55,515 nt of DNA. It comes from Streptomyces sp. MBT65 (GTDB lineage: Bacteria; Actinomycetota; Actinomycetes; Streptomycetales; Streptomycetaceae). Where the stretch lies: assembly GCF_016612545.1 (NCBI RefSeq), contig NZ_JAENRY010000032.1, positions 1-55,515 on the forward strand, written 5' to 3'. Of this stretch, positions 25,140 to 36,084 are shown in pieces; position 1 is the first letter of the stretch, and every line of letters begins with the position of its first letter. The notes below the pieces were generated by a model. It made no database searches. It worked only from the letters and a program-made list of their open reading frames with translations, and was not told the origin of the DNA. The translations under genes were made by a program, and so were the position numbers.

Positions 25140-26915
25140 ATGTGGGCATGGTGGGCGAGAGACCGGTCGTTTCCTCACCGGACCCGGGACGATGCCGTGG
25201 TGCCGCCTCTGCCCCAGACCCTGCGAAAAGCCGCGGCCCGTGCTCGCCACCGTGACCTCGGGTGGCATCCCACGGTGGACGAGGACATCCGGCGCGGCAT
25301 CGTCCTGGTCCCGGCCGATCCCTCCCAGTGGAGCCACAGCCACCGTCTCGTCGACTCCCTCGAAACGCAGGACCGCCGACGGCTGGGACTGGCGCTGCTG
25401 AGCGACCCGCACGGCACCGGGGACATCTGTATGGAGGCCGCGCTGACGCGGCACCCGTGCGGCTGGTCCCCGGAGGAGACCGGGGAACTGCTGGCTCTCG
25501 CCCTGGTGGAGGTCGATGACATCCCCTACGGGTTCCGCCGGGTGTGCCGGTCCCTGGGGTTGCCGCTCGCCGCGGTGGGGGAACAGGAACCGTCCGAGCG
25601 GGCCCGCTACCGGCCCCAGGTGCGCTCCATCCTGCTGAGCGCCCGCAACCACCACCACTCGGCCCGCTCCGAGCGGTGTCGGTGGCATCTCTCCGTCGAG
25701 GAGGCCGCCGACCTGCTGGGCTCGCCGTACGACCGCGAGGTCCTCGAGCGCCTGCCCCGGGTCCTCCCCGACCAGGGAGACATCAGCAACCGGGCATTGA
25801 CCGCACTGGGCACGCTGGTCTTCGAACCCGGTGTGCTGGACCTGCTCGCCGTACTCCTCACCATCGACGGTTTCCGTCCGGCCCAGTCCTGGCTCGGCCA
25901 GGTCCGTGAGCGGCTGGAGCTGCTCCCGATCGCCCCCGAGGTCGTGAGCGCCCTGCTGCGTATGGACACGAGTTACTCCGGCCGCACGACCGAATCGGCA
26001 CTCGGCAAGCGGACGCCCGTCCTCGACGAGGCGAAGCTCACGGCCGGAGCCGCCTGGGCCGCCTGCCTCAGCGGGGACCCGGCCCTCATCGGGCTGGTGG
26101 CCCCGCAGGCGCTGGGCCGCGGCCTCGACCGGCGGCTTCCGGGGCTTCCGGGGCTTCCGGACCAGGACATCCTCCCGGCGCGGGCGGCCGTCACCGCCCT
26201 GAGTGCCGCGGCCGGCATGCCGGGGCTGGGACGGCATCGCAGGGCACTGTCAGGGCTGCCGCCCGAGGCGGCCGCCGCGGCACGCGCCGCCCTGGACGCG
26301 ATCGCCGACGCGTTCCTGTCCGAAGGAGCCCGCGAGTTGGCCCTCGGCCACCACACCGCCCACCTGGCCGTACGCCCGGACGGCTCGGTCGGCGTGGAGA
26401 TCCGCACCGACCGGGGAGAGGAGGTGACGTCGTACGGAATGCGTCACTTGAACGGGAGGTACGTCCTGGAGCTGACCGCTCTGCGGCTACGGCTCCCGGG
26501 CTTCGCCGCGCAGGCCGATCGCGAGCGTGGCGCGCTCGCCGAACTCCTCGCCACCGGCGCCGTACTGACCGGTGAACAGCTCGGCACCCGCTGGCTCGAC
26601 CACGACGTCGCCGGTCCGCTCTCCCAGGCCCTGGTCTGGGAGGCGGACACCGCCGCCGGCACCTTCACCGGGCTGCCCGTGCGCGGCCCCGGCGGCCGGT
26701 GGCTGTTGCGTGACATCCCGGGTCGGACGCACGAGGTCACGGCCACCGACACACTGCGTCTCTGGAACCCCGTCCACGCCGATCGGGCACAGGCCCGCGC
26801 CTGGCAGGTCCATCTGGAACTCGGCGGCCAGAGACAGCCCGTTCGCCAGGTGCCCCTACGACGGGGTTCGTCCCGCCGCCCGGTCGGGGACACCGAGCCA
26901 CCGCGATCGTCCTGA
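25140..26915 (+). CDS. DUF4132-like protein, apparently C-terminally truncated
   Basis: Predicted 591-residue cytoplasmic protein. The ATG at 25140 has ACGGAGG 9 nt upstream. The N-terminal 400 residues are helical and repeat-like. The C-terminal part (LAVRPDGSVGVEIRTDRGEE, GRYVLELTALRLRLPGFAA, DTLRLWNPVHADRAQARAW, RQPVRQVPLR) matches the DUF4132 pattern of the domain as found after WGR-type proteins. That domain normally goes on well beyond the '..QPFKQ..RE' point, where this protein stops within about 20 residues. GGCTTCCGG is repeated three times at about 26137-26163 (LPGLPGLPD). Function is unknown; some relatives are linked to molybdate metabolism in annotations. Confidence 0.65.
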   Translation: MWAWWARDRSFPHRTRDDAVVPPLPQTLRKAAARARHRDLGWHPTVDEDIRRGIVLVPADPSQWSHSHRLVDSLETQDRRRLGLALLSDPHGTGDICMEAALTRHPCGWSPEETGELLALALVEVDDIPYGFRRVCRSLGLPLAAVGEQEPSERARYRPQVRSILLSARNHHHSARSERCRWHLSVEEAADLLGSPYDREVLERLPRVLPDQGDISNRALTALGTLVFEPGVLDLLAVLLTIDGFRPAQSWLGQVRERLELLPIAPEVVSALLRMDTSYSGRTTESALGKRTPVLDEAKLTAGAAWAACLSGDPALIGLVAPQALGRGLDRRLPGLPGLPDQDILPARAAVTALSAAAGMPGLGRHRRALSGLPPEAAAAARAALDAIADAFLSEGARELALGHHTAHLAVRPDGSVGVEIRTDRGEEVTSYGMRHLNGRYVLELTALRLRLPGFAAQADRERGALAELLATGAVLTGEQLGTRWLDHDVAGPLSQALVWEADTAAGTFTGLPVRGPGGRWLLRDIPGRTHEVTATDTLRLWNPVHADRAQARAWQVHLELGGQRQPVRQVPLRRGSSRRPVGDTEPPRSS

Positions 26916-27125
26916 CCCCGACGCACCTCCGCGGGACCACGGAAACAGGCCGGCGGATTCATGCCCTACGACACCGAGCGGTTCCGCGGAGACCAGGCGG
27001 CGGCTGCCCGGCCCATCGCCGGGCCGCCCACCTGCTCGGCGATGTCCGGCGGTCGGTCAGCAGGACGGCCCAGGCCCTACTCTGATCCCCGTCAGACAGA
27101 CAGGCCCCGGGAAGGATGATCGGCG
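26916..27125. other. Gap that may hold the decayed tail of the DUF4132 gene
   Basis: About 210 bases before the kinase gene. An alternative frame reads FMPYDTERFRGDQAAAARP, faintly like the conserved ending of DUF4132 proteins, so a frameshift or deletion may have removed the true C-terminus. GGAAGGATGATCG just before the kinase ATG is its ribosome site. Confidence 0.3.
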
Positions 27126-29300
27126 ATGACGCCCCTGAACACCGGGGATCCGGAGTCCATAGGCGGTTACACCCTTCTCGGCCGGCTCGGGGCGGGCGGC
27201 ATGGGGGTCGTCTATCTGGGCGTCTCCCCCTCGGGACGGCAGGTCGCGGTCAAGGTCGTACGCGGGCCGTACGCGCAGGAGGAGGAGTTCCGGACGCGCT
27301 TCCGGCAGGAGATCGAGGCGGCGCGCAGAGTGAGCGGCGCCTTCACCGCGCCGGTCGTGGACGCCGACCCGGACGCCGACCAGCCGTGGATGGCGACGCT
27401 CTACGTGCCTGGGCTCAACCTCGCCGAAGTCGTGCGGAAGGACGGCCCGTTGAGCCTGCGGGAGGTGCGCGCGCTGGGGCTGGGGCTCACCGAGGCGCTG
27501 CGCGACATCCGGCGGGCGGGCCTGGTGCACCGGGACCTCAAACCGGGCAACGTCCTGATGACCGAGGACGGGCCGCGCGTCATCGACTTCGGCATATCGC
27601 GGGCTGCCGACCACCAGAGCCTCACCACGACCGGGCGGATGATCGGCACTCCGCCCTTCATGTCACCGGAGCAGGTCTCCTCCCCCCGGGACGTCACCCC
27701 GGCCTCGGACGTGTTCTCGCTGGGGTCGGTGCTGGTGTTCGCGGCCGTCGGCACGGGACCGTTCGACGCCGACAGCCCGTACATAACCGGCTATCAGGTG
27801 GTGTTCGGGACCCCGGACCTCGACGGCGTGCCCGAAGCGCTCCTCGCCATCGTCGAGCGCTGCCTGGACAAGGACCCGGCGGCACGGCCGGAACTCACGG
27901 ACATCCACCGCATGCTCCGGGCGCTGCCGGAATCCGACGCCATCGGGTCCCCGAGGACCGGGCAGTCCGTGAAACCCCTGCGCGGACCCACTTCCCTGAG
28001 CGCGGTCGCCACCCCCACGGGCACCGCGACCGGCACCGGCACCGGTATCGACACCGGCAGGCGACCTCGAACCCGGACGCTGCTCACCGCCCTCGGTGCG
28101 GTGCTGGCCGTCACGGGGCTGTGCGTCGGAGTGGGTGTCTTCGTGTTCGCTGCGGACACCGCCACCCCGACCGCCGCCGACACGGCCACGGCCACGGCCA
28201 CCGCCCAGGCCGCGTCGTTGCCCGCCGGCTGGCGACCGTGGCAGACGACGTTGCACGACGACGTGAAAGGCATCCCTCTCGACTACGACAGCCTTGGCTG
28301 CGTGGCGGAGGGAAGCGCCCTGTTCTGCGGCGGTACGGGTTTCACAGCGGCCAGGATCGACGCGGCCTCCGGCCGCACCCGGTGGCGGACGGGCACCCGC
28401 CCGCAGGGGGTGCGGCCGATCGGCGTGCGCGACGGGCTGGTCTATGTGTACGAGGATCCGGACGACAACACCAGGCGTGTGGTGGCCGTCGACGCCACGA
28501 CCGGGCAGCGGCGGTGGCAACGCGACATCAGCAAGTCCGAGGACGTGGTCCTGTACGACGGCGGACTGCTGACCCTGTCCCCCGACCACGCGTCGTTCGT
28601 GGCCTACGGGCCGTCCGGCAAGGAACTGTGGCAGGCGCCCTCGCTGGACGAGTACTGCACTCCGTCGGCACTGGGAGGCGCCCCCTACGCCCTGTGCTCG
28701 CAGGGCGACGAGCCCGGCCAGGCCCCGGTCGAGCTGATGCGGCTCGGACCCGACAGCCTGGACGGGACGGCCACGCTGCCCCGGAAGGCGGAGGCGCTCG
28801 GCGCCGTCGGCGGGCAGCCCCTGTTCCTCGCCCCCCAGACCGCGAAGGACGTGTACGAGGCCGGGTACGAACGGCCGTACAACGCGCTGCTGCGGGTGGC
28901 CCCGGAGAGCGGGCAGGTCCGACGGACACCGCTGGCGCGTCCGCTGACCGGCGCGGCCACCCTGGTGGACGGCGTCGTCTACTTCGTCCGGTCCGACGGA
29001 TCGGTCACCGCGGTGTCGGCGGACAGCGGCAAGCGGCTCTGGCAGCGGACGACGGACATGGAGAGTCTGTCCGCGCCCGCGGTGTCGGCGACGTACAAGC
29101 GGGTCTACTTCTCCAACCGCTTCGGCCGTCTGCTGGCCCTGGACAGCCGCACCGGGGCGGAGGTCTGGCGCACCTCCGCGCTGGACGACCCCGGGGACAA
29201 GGTGCAGAGCTACCCGCCGGGCGTGCTGCTCGTCAAAGACGCGATCGTGGCGACGGCCGGCGACACGGCCTTCTCCCGGAGCCCCGACGGGCCCGGCTGA
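27126..29300 (+). CDS. Ser/Thr protein kinase with extracellular PQQ-like propeller
   Basis: Predicted 724-residue transmembrane PknB-type kinase. The kinase domain spans about residues 13-270: glycine loop GRLGAGGMGVVY, Lys43 (VAVKVV), catalytic HRDLKPGN with D137, DFG at 154-156 and MSPEQ. A Ser/Thr/Gly-rich juxtamembrane stretch leads to one transmembrane helix (about 319-343). The outside portion (about 370-724) has repeated PQQ/pyrrolo-quinoline propeller motifs (DAASGRTRWRTG, DATTGQRRWQRD, SADSGKRLWQRT, DSRTGAEVWRTS). The topology implies the propeller senses something at the cell surface and the kinase signals inside. The ATG has GGAAGG about 9 nt upstream. It stands alone as a transcript. 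Confidence 0.92.
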   Translation: MTPLNTGDPESIGGYTLLGRLGAGGMGVVYLGVSPSGRQVAVKVVRGPYAQEEEFRTRFRQEIEAARRVSGAFTAPVVDADPDADQPWMATLYVPGLNLAEVVRKDGPLSLREVRALGLGLTEALRDIRRAGLVHRDLKPGNVLMTEDGPRVIDFGISRAADHQSLTTTGRMIGTPPFMSPEQVSSPRDVTPASDVFSLGSVLVFAAVGTGPFDADSPYITGYQVVFGTPDLDGVPEALLAIVERCLDKDPAARPELTDIHRMLRALPESDAIGSPRTGQSVKPLRGPTSLSAVATPTGTATGTGTGIDTGRRPRTRTLLTALGAVLAVTGLCVGVGVFVFAADTATPTAADTATATATAQAASLPAGWRPWQTTLHDDVKGIPLDYDSLGCVAEGSALFCGGTGFTAARIDAASGRTRWRTGTRPQGVRPIGVRDGLVYVYEDPDDNTRRVVAVDATTGQRRWQRDISKSEDVVLYDGGLLTLSPDHASFVAYGPSGKELWQAPSLDEYCTPSALGGAPYALCSQGDEPGQAPVELMRLGPDSLDGTATLPRKAEALGAVGGQPLFLAPQTAKDVYEAGYERPYNALLRVAPESGQVRRTPLARPLTGAATLVDGVVYFVRSDGSVTAVSADSGKRLWQRTTDMESLSAPAVSATYKRVYFSNRFGRLLALDSRTGAEVWRTSALDDPGDKVQSYPPGVLLVKDAIVATAGDTAFSRSPDGPG

Positions 29301-29461
29301 CCGGCCGGGACGATCTCCGCACACGTGCGTCACAGGTAGCTCTACCAGGTCGGGGTGGCCGTCGCCGGGGACGGCGAGCCGACCGTTGGACGCACGGGAG
29401 CACCGAACCGCTCTGCCCGGTACCCGAGTCGGAGTCCCACCGTCCGCCCGGTGCCGGCTGC

Positions 29462-29833
29462 TCACGCGGCGGTCCGGCGGCCCTCCCGGTCGGCCCGGGC
29501 CGCGGTGATCAGGCCGTCGAGCGCGTCGCGGGTGTTCAGGAGTTCCTCGATGTGGGCGGAGAGGCGGTCGCGTTCCTGGGCCATGCGGTCCAGCGCGGAG
29601 GCGGAGTTCTCGTCGCTGGGCGCGTAGCGGCACGGCATCAGTTCGAGGATGGTGCGGCTGGACAGCCCGGCCACGTACAGGCGCTGGATGAAGTCGACGC
29701 GTTCGATGTCGTCGTGCGTGAAGTGCCGTTGCCCGCCGCCGCTGCGGGTGCTGACGAGCAGTCCCTGCTCCTCGTAGTAGCGCAGCGAACGGACACTCAC
29801 TCCGCTGCGCGCCGCGAGTTCGCCGATCCGCAT
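29462..29833 (-). CDS. MerR-family transcriptional regulator
   Basis: Predicted 123-residue regulator. The N-terminal winged helix is classic MerR (MRIGELAARSGVSVRSLRYY then EEQGLLVSTRSGGGQRHFTH). A helix with YVAGLSSRTILELMPCRY and a C-terminal dimerisation coiled coil (RMAQERDRLSAHIEELLNTR) follow. It has one Cys (LMPC), so metal or redox sensing through a Cys cluster is not evident. It is divergent from the old yellow enzyme gene, whose promoter has the long spacer that MerR proteins act on. That gene is therefore its likely target. Confidence 0.88.
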   Translation of the reverse strand: MRIGELAARSGVSVRSLRYYEEQGLLVSTRSGGGQRHFTHDDIERVDFIQRLYVAGLSSRTILELMPCRYAPSDENSASALDRMAQERDRLSAHIEELLNTRDALDGLITAARADREGRRTAA

Positions 29834-29867
29834 CTCAACTCTCCTGACGGTGACGGGGGTTCAGGAC

Positions 29868-29899
29868 TTGCATCTCACATTGATGTCAGGTTTTAGCGT
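29868..29899 (+). promoter_or_regulatory. MerR-type promoter with overlong spacer for the OYE gene
   Basis: TTGCAT (-35, 29868-29873) and TAGCGT (-10, 29894-29899) are separated by 20 bp. An imperfect dyad (CTTGCATC against GATGTCAGG) covers the spacer. An overlong spacer with a dyad is the hallmark of MerR-activated promoters. Confidence 0.5.
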
Positions 29900-29957
29900 A
29901 CCGGTCGGGCCCGCTCTCCCCGGGCCTTCGATGCGCACCGTACGGAGGAGTTCCGGC

Positions 29958-31031
29958 ATGACCACGCTGTTCGACCGCCACCGCCTCGCCGCCCTGGAGC
30001 TGCCCAACCGGGTCGTGATGGCCCCGATGACCCGGGTCCGCGCCGCGGCCGGCGGGCTCGCGACCCCGTCCATGGCGGCCTACTACGCCCAGCGGGCCAC
30101 CGCCGGGCTGATCGTCACCGAGGGCGTCCAGCCCAGTCTCGTCGGGCAGTCCAACCCGGGCACCCCGGGCCTGTACACCGACGAACAGGTGGCTTCCTGG
30201 CGGCCCGTCACCGACGCCGTGCACACCAACGGCGGCCGGATCTTCGCCCAGATCATGCACGGCGGCCGGGTCTCGCACCCCGACACCACCGGCCTCCAGC
30301 CGGTCGGGCCGTCCGCCGTCGCCGCCGTGGGCGAGGTGTTCACCCCGACCGGACCACAGCCCGCGCCGGTTCCGCGCGCCCTGGACCTCGCCGAGATACC
30401 CGAGCACGCCCGCTCCTACGCCGAAGCCGCCCGCCGCGCCCTCGACGCCGGCTTCGACGGCGTCGAACTCCACGGCGCCAACGGCTACTTGATCTCACAG
30501 TTCCTGTCGTCCAACGCCAACGTGCGCACCGACTCCTACGGCGGCCCGATCGCCCACCGCATCCGCTTCGCCGTCGAGGCGGTCGCCGCCACGGTCGACG
30601 CGGTGGGCGCCGAGCGCACCGCGATCAGGCTCTCCCCCGGCGGCACCTTCTGGGGCGTCGAGGAGACCGAAGTGCCGGAACTGTACGCGGCCCTGCTCGC
30701 CGAACTCGCCCGCCTCGACCTCGCCTACGTCCACCTGGAGGCGACCGCCGAGGAGGAGGTGCTGGTCGGACTGCGCCGCGCATGGCCGGGCAACCTGATC
30801 GTCAACCCGGTGGTCCCGATGGGCCCCAAGCAGGCCGACCGGGCCGCCGCCGACCACTGGCTCGGCCTCGGCGCGGATCTGATCAGCTTCGGCCGCGCCT
30901 TCCTCGCCAACCCCGACCTGGTGGAACGCCTCCGCACCGGCCTGCCGCTCACGCCCGCCGACCCGGACACCTACTTCCAGGGCGGCGACACCGGCTATCT
31001 CACCTACCCCGCCTACCAGCACGCCGCCTGA
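29958..31031 (+). CDS. Old yellow enzyme family ene-reductase (FMN)
   Basis: Predicted 357-residue flavoprotein that should reduce activated C=C bonds with NAD(P)H. A TIM-barrel with the OYE landmarks: FMN-binding start (PNRVVMAPMTRVRA), YAQRATAGLIVTEG, the QIMHGGRVSHPD active-site region, GFDGVELHGANGYLISQF, SYGG, and the C-terminal phosphate-binding stretch LISFGRAFLANPDL. It is like NemA-type classical OYEs. ATG at 29958 has ACGGAGGAG 7 nt upstream. It is divergent from the MerR gene and convergent with the aldo-keto reductase gene. Confidence 0.92.
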   Translation: MTTLFDRHRLAALELPNRVVMAPMTRVRAAAGGLATPSMAAYYAQRATAGLIVTEGVQPSLVGQSNPGTPGLYTDEQVASWRPVTDAVHTNGGRIFAQIMHGGRVSHPDTTGLQPVGPSAVAAVGEVFTPTGPQPAPVPRALDLAEIPEHARSYAEAARRALDAGFDGVELHGANGYLISQFLSSNANVRTDSYGGPIAHRIRFAVEAVAATVDAVGAERTAIRLSPGGTFWGVEETEVPELYAALLAELARLDLAYVHLEATAEEEVLVGLRRAWPGNLIVNPVVPMGPKQADRAAADHWLGLGADLISFGRAFLANPDLVERLRTGLPLTPADPDTYFQGGDTGYLTYPAYQHAA

Positions 31032-33219
<2,188 letters not shown>

Positions 33220-33258
33220 AGATCGCGTCTGATGTCGGCCCAGGCCCGGGTCCTCCCG

Positions 33259-33287
33259 TTGACCGCTCCATCGCGCCGCCCCACGAT
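33259..33287 (+). promoter_or_regulatory. Candidate promoter of the small membrane protein
   Basis: TTGACC (33259-33264), 17 bp, CACGAT (33282-33287). The expected start of transcription falls at about 33294-33298, on the ATG chosen for the next gene, so a leaderless message is likely. Confidence 0.4.
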
Positions 33288-33297
33288 GGTCGCCGTG

Positions 33298-33603
33298 ATG
33301 ACTGTCGCCGATCTCGCCGCCTCGGCTCCGCCAAGTGCCCCTCCCAGTACGGCCGGTGCCGTCCTCTTCATCGTCGTGGGGGTCGCCCTGATGTGCGCGG
33401 GGATCGCCGTCGTCACCGACTACAAGGGCTTTGCGACCCTCCTCTACACGAAGGCGATGAGCACGCGGCGGAAGCGGAACAGGCCGCCGCGCATCTACGG
33501 CGGTCCCCCGGCCGGCGTGTCGAACTTCAGGATGTTCGGATGCGTACACATCCTCGGCGGCGGTGGCACGGTCGCCGCCGGTATCTACCTGCTCAGCAGG
33601 TAG
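33298..33603 (+). CDS. Small two-TM membrane protein, unknown function
   Basis: Predicted 101 residues from ATG 33298; in-frame starts at 33232 and 33286 are possible. The choice rests on the -35/-10 pair just upstream, which would make the message leaderless. One hydrophobic helix (GAVLFIVVGVALMCAGIAVV) is followed by a basic loop (STRRKRNRPPR) and a second, weaker hydrophobic segment at the C-terminus. I do not recognise the family. It is 78 nt after the XRE regulator and stands before an SDR gene. Confidence 0.5.
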   Translation: MTVADLAASAPPSAPPSTAGAVLFIVVGVALMCAGIAVVTDYKGFATLLYTKAMSTRRKRNRPPRIYGGPPAGVSNFRMFGCVHILGGGGTVAAGIYLLSR

Positions 33604-33775
33604 GCGTACGGCAAGGCCGTTCGGCCGGTGGGCCAGCGGTGCACGGCGTGGTGGGCGCATGCTCATGTCGAGACGGTCGGCCCGCCGCACGCGGTGGCCC
33701 CGATCGTGCTCGACGCCGTCAGGCACACCCGCCGGCCGGCAGGTGTGCGGTGCAGCAGCGACAGGAGGGCTCACG

Positions 33776-34555
33776 ATGGATCTCGGGCTGAACGGACAGG
33801 TGGCCGTGGTCACCGGTGCCAGCAGGGGGATCGGGCTGGCGGTCGTGCGGGCGCTGGTCGCGGAGGGGGTCACGGTCCATGCCGGGGCCCGGCACTCCTC
33901 GGACGGCCTGGAGGAACTGGCCGCGACGGGGAGCGTGCGGGTCGTACCGGTCGACCTGGGCGCGGCGTCGGGACCCGCGCGGCTCATCGAGGCGGCGGGC
34001 GACCGGATCGACATCCTCGTCAACAACGTGGGAACGGCTCCGGCCCGCACCGGAGGATTCCTCTCGGTCACCGACGAGGAGTGGCTGACCACCCTGAACC
34101 TCAACCTGATGGCGGCCGTCCGTACGACCCGCAGCGCCCTGCCGGTGATGCTCGCCCGGGGGCGGGGCTCGATCGTGAGCATCTGCTCGGTCAACGCGGC
34201 GCTCCCCGACCCCGCGGTCATCGACTACAGCGCCTCGAAGGCGGCCCTCGCGGGCTTCTCCAAGGCCCTGTCCAAGGAGGTCGGCCCGAAGGGGATCCGG
34301 GTCAACACCGTCAGCCCGGGGCCGGTCGAGACGGATCTGTGGCTGGGGGAGGGCGGGGTCGCCGCGACGGTCTCCGAGGCGACCGGCCTGAAACCCCAGG
34401 ACGTCATCGACAACGCCGCGCGGACCACGGTCACCGGCCGTTTCTCCCGGCCCGCCGAGATCGCCGACGTGGTCCTGCTGCTGGCCGCCGACCGGACGGC
34501 GAACGTGACCGGCGCCGACATCACCGTCGACGGGGGCTTCATCCCCACGTGGTGA
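33776..34555 (+). CDS. SDR-family oxidoreductase
   Basis: Predicted 259-residue classical SDR with all landmarks: TGASRGIGLA cofactor loop, NNVG in place of NNAG, catalytic Ser in ICSVNAA, YSASK catalytic pair, and the SPGPVETDLW and GADITVDGG ends. It should reduce or oxidise a small alcohol/ketone; the FabG-like group is the nearest. ATG at 33776 follows CAGGAGGG. It is a single gene, convergent with the DD-carboxypeptidase gene. Confidence 0.92.
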   Translation: MDLGLNGQVAVVTGASRGIGLAVVRALVAEGVTVHAGARHSSDGLEELAATGSVRVVPVDLGAASGPARLIEAAGDRIDILVNNVGTAPARTGGFLSVTDEEWLTTLNLNLMAAVRTTRSALPVMLARGRGSIVSICSVNAALPDPAVIDYSASKAALAGFSKALSKEVGPKGIRVNTVSPGPVETDLWLGEGGVAATVSEATGLKPQDVIDNAARTTVTGRFSRPAEIADVVLLLAADRTANVTGADITVDGGFIPTW

Positions 34556-34642
34556 GCACACCGGAGAAGCGCGGCAGGATCGTGCCGCACGTGGGAGACG
34601 GCGACCACGGCCGACTCCCACGGGGGCTCCGCGGACGCGGTG

Positions 34643-35917
34643 CTACCAGCAGCCCTCGACCGTCGCCGCGAGCCCGTCCAGGCCCTGGGTGACGGAGGCC
34701 GTCGGTGCCGTGCCGTTCTCCACGAACGCGAAGCTCTTCCAGCGGCCGTCCGCGCCCTTGGCGACCCCGGCCAGCGCGGAGACATCGCTCAGCGTGCCGG
34801 TCTTGGCGTCGACCTTTCCCACGGCGCAGGAGGCGGGGGCGCTGGTGAAGCGGCCGTAGGAGGTGCTGAGGGTGCCGTCGACGCCGGCGACCGGGAGGCC
34901 CGCCAGGATGGGCCAGAGTTTGGCCTGGTGGTGGGTGTCGACGGCGAGGGCGGCGATGGCGGAGAGCGCGTCGGCGGTCATCCGGTCGCTGCGGGAGAGG
35001 CCGCTGCCGTCGTACTCCTTCACACCGGTGAGCGGGATGCCGTACTGGACGAGGACGGCGTGCACCGCGGCGGCGCCGCCCGCGAAGGTGGCGGCCCGGC
35101 CCTGGCCTAGCGCGGTGAGGCGGAGCAGGCCCTCGGCGATGTCGTTGTCGCTGTGCTTGAGCATGTACTCGACCGTCGTCGACAGCGGCTTGGAGGTGTG
35201 CGTCGCTACGACCGTGATGCCCGCCGGGGCCTTGGCGCGCGCGGGTGCGCCCACCGTGACGCCCTGGGCGGTGAGTTGCCGGGCGAAGTACTTGGCGGCG
35301 GTGAGCGCGGTGTCCGAGGTGTTGTTCCCCTCGATGCGCAGGGCGCGGACCGGGGCGACGGTGTCCGGGTAGTAGCCGCTGTTCCAGCCGGTGGCGAGGC
35401 TGGGGGCGGCGAAGAGGTGGTCGTCGAGCATCAGCCGTACCGAGTGCAGGCCCTTGGCCTTCAGGGACTTGGCGGCGGCGGTGGCGAGGCTCTTCAGGTC
35501 GGCGGAGCTGAGCTGCTGGTCGCCGCCGCCGACCAGGTACACGGTGCCGGAACGGTAGACGGCCTTGGTCTGCACGGTGTGGCCCGGGCCCAGCACGGTG
35601 AGCGCGGCGACCGCGGTGGCCAGCTTGTTGGTGGACGCGGGCATCAGCGCGTTCGTGGGGTTCGTGGACCACACCTTCTGCCCCGAGACGACGTCCCGGA
35701 CCTCGCCGCCGACATCGCTGCCCAGCTCGGCGGTGCCGATGCGCTGGTCGAGCTTGCCGGCCATCGCCTTGTCGGCGGGCGTCAGCGCGCTCGTCGCCGA
35801 CGCGGAGGTGGCGGTCATCGCCATCGCGGCCACCACCGGAACGGCGATCACGGCCACCCGCTGCCCGCTCTTGCCGAGTTTCCCGTTCCTGCCACGCGGA
35901 AGCGCATGCCTACCCAC
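34643..35917 (-). CDS. D-alanyl-D-alanine carboxypeptidase (PBP4/DacB family)
   Basis: Predicted 424-residue exported peptidase that trims or cleaves cross-links in peptidoglycan. The GTG at 35917 has GGAGAG 8 nt upstream and opens a basic start plus hydrophobic signal segment (VAVIAVPVVAAMAMTATSAS). Serine-peptidase S13 motifs are complete: S95-T-N-K98, S256-D-N258 and K372-T-G374. The inserted domain between the first two motifs is typical of DacB. It is followed on the same strand, upstream, by the lipoprotein/kinase/regulator operon, suggesting regulation of wall metabolism by that system. Confidence 0.9.
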   Translation of the reverse strand: MGRHALPRGRNGKLGKSGQRVAVIAVPVVAAMAMTATSASATSALTPADKAMAGKLDQRIGTAELGSDVGGEVRDVVSGQKVWSTNPTNALMPASTNKLATAVAALTVLGPGHTVQTKAVYRSGTVYLVGGGDQQLSSADLKSLATAAAKSLKAKGLHSVRLMLDDHLFAAPSLATGWNSGYYPDTVAPVRALRIEGNNTSDTALTAAKYFARQLTAQGVTVGAPARAKAPAGITVVATHTSKPLSTTVEYMLKHSDNDIAEGLLRLTALGQGRAATFAGGAAAVHAVLVQYGIPLTGVKEYDGSGLSRSDRMTADALSAIAALAVDTHHQAKLWPILAGLPVAGVDGTLSTSYGRFTSAPASCAVGKVDAKTGTLSDVSALAGVAKGADGRWKSFAFVENGTAPTASVTQGLDGLAATVEGCW

Positions 35918-36012
35918 AGCGTTCTCTCCTTCGTGTCGCCGGTACGTCCGTACGGCGACCATGTGACCAGCGGCCCGAGACCGGCCCTGGCGCGTCTCGT
36001 CTTGGTTCTGTA

Positions 36013-36084
36013 ACCAGGAACAGATCCTGATCCAGGAACAGATCTTGAACCAGGTACAGGTGTTGAACTAGGTACAGGTCTTGT
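36013..36084. repeat. Four tandem 18-bp repeats spanning a stop codon
   Basis: Four imperfect copies of an 18-bp unit (consensus on the minus strand CTGTWCCTGGWTCARGAT) run from inside the C-terminal codons of the lipoprotein gene into the gap before the carboxypeptidase gene. The first copy carries CCTAG (stop) where the others have CCTGG. Confidence 0.7.

Noticed and set aside
28020..28210. ACCGGC/CACGGC short tandem repeats in the kinase gene
   Set aside because: These encode the Thr/Gly/Ala-rich linker on either side of the TM helix, a normal low-complexity juxtamembrane region in Streptomyces kinases.
27663..29633. 656-codon minus-strand frame opposite the kinase gene
   Set aside because: The plus strand has every kinase motif; the antisense frame has none.
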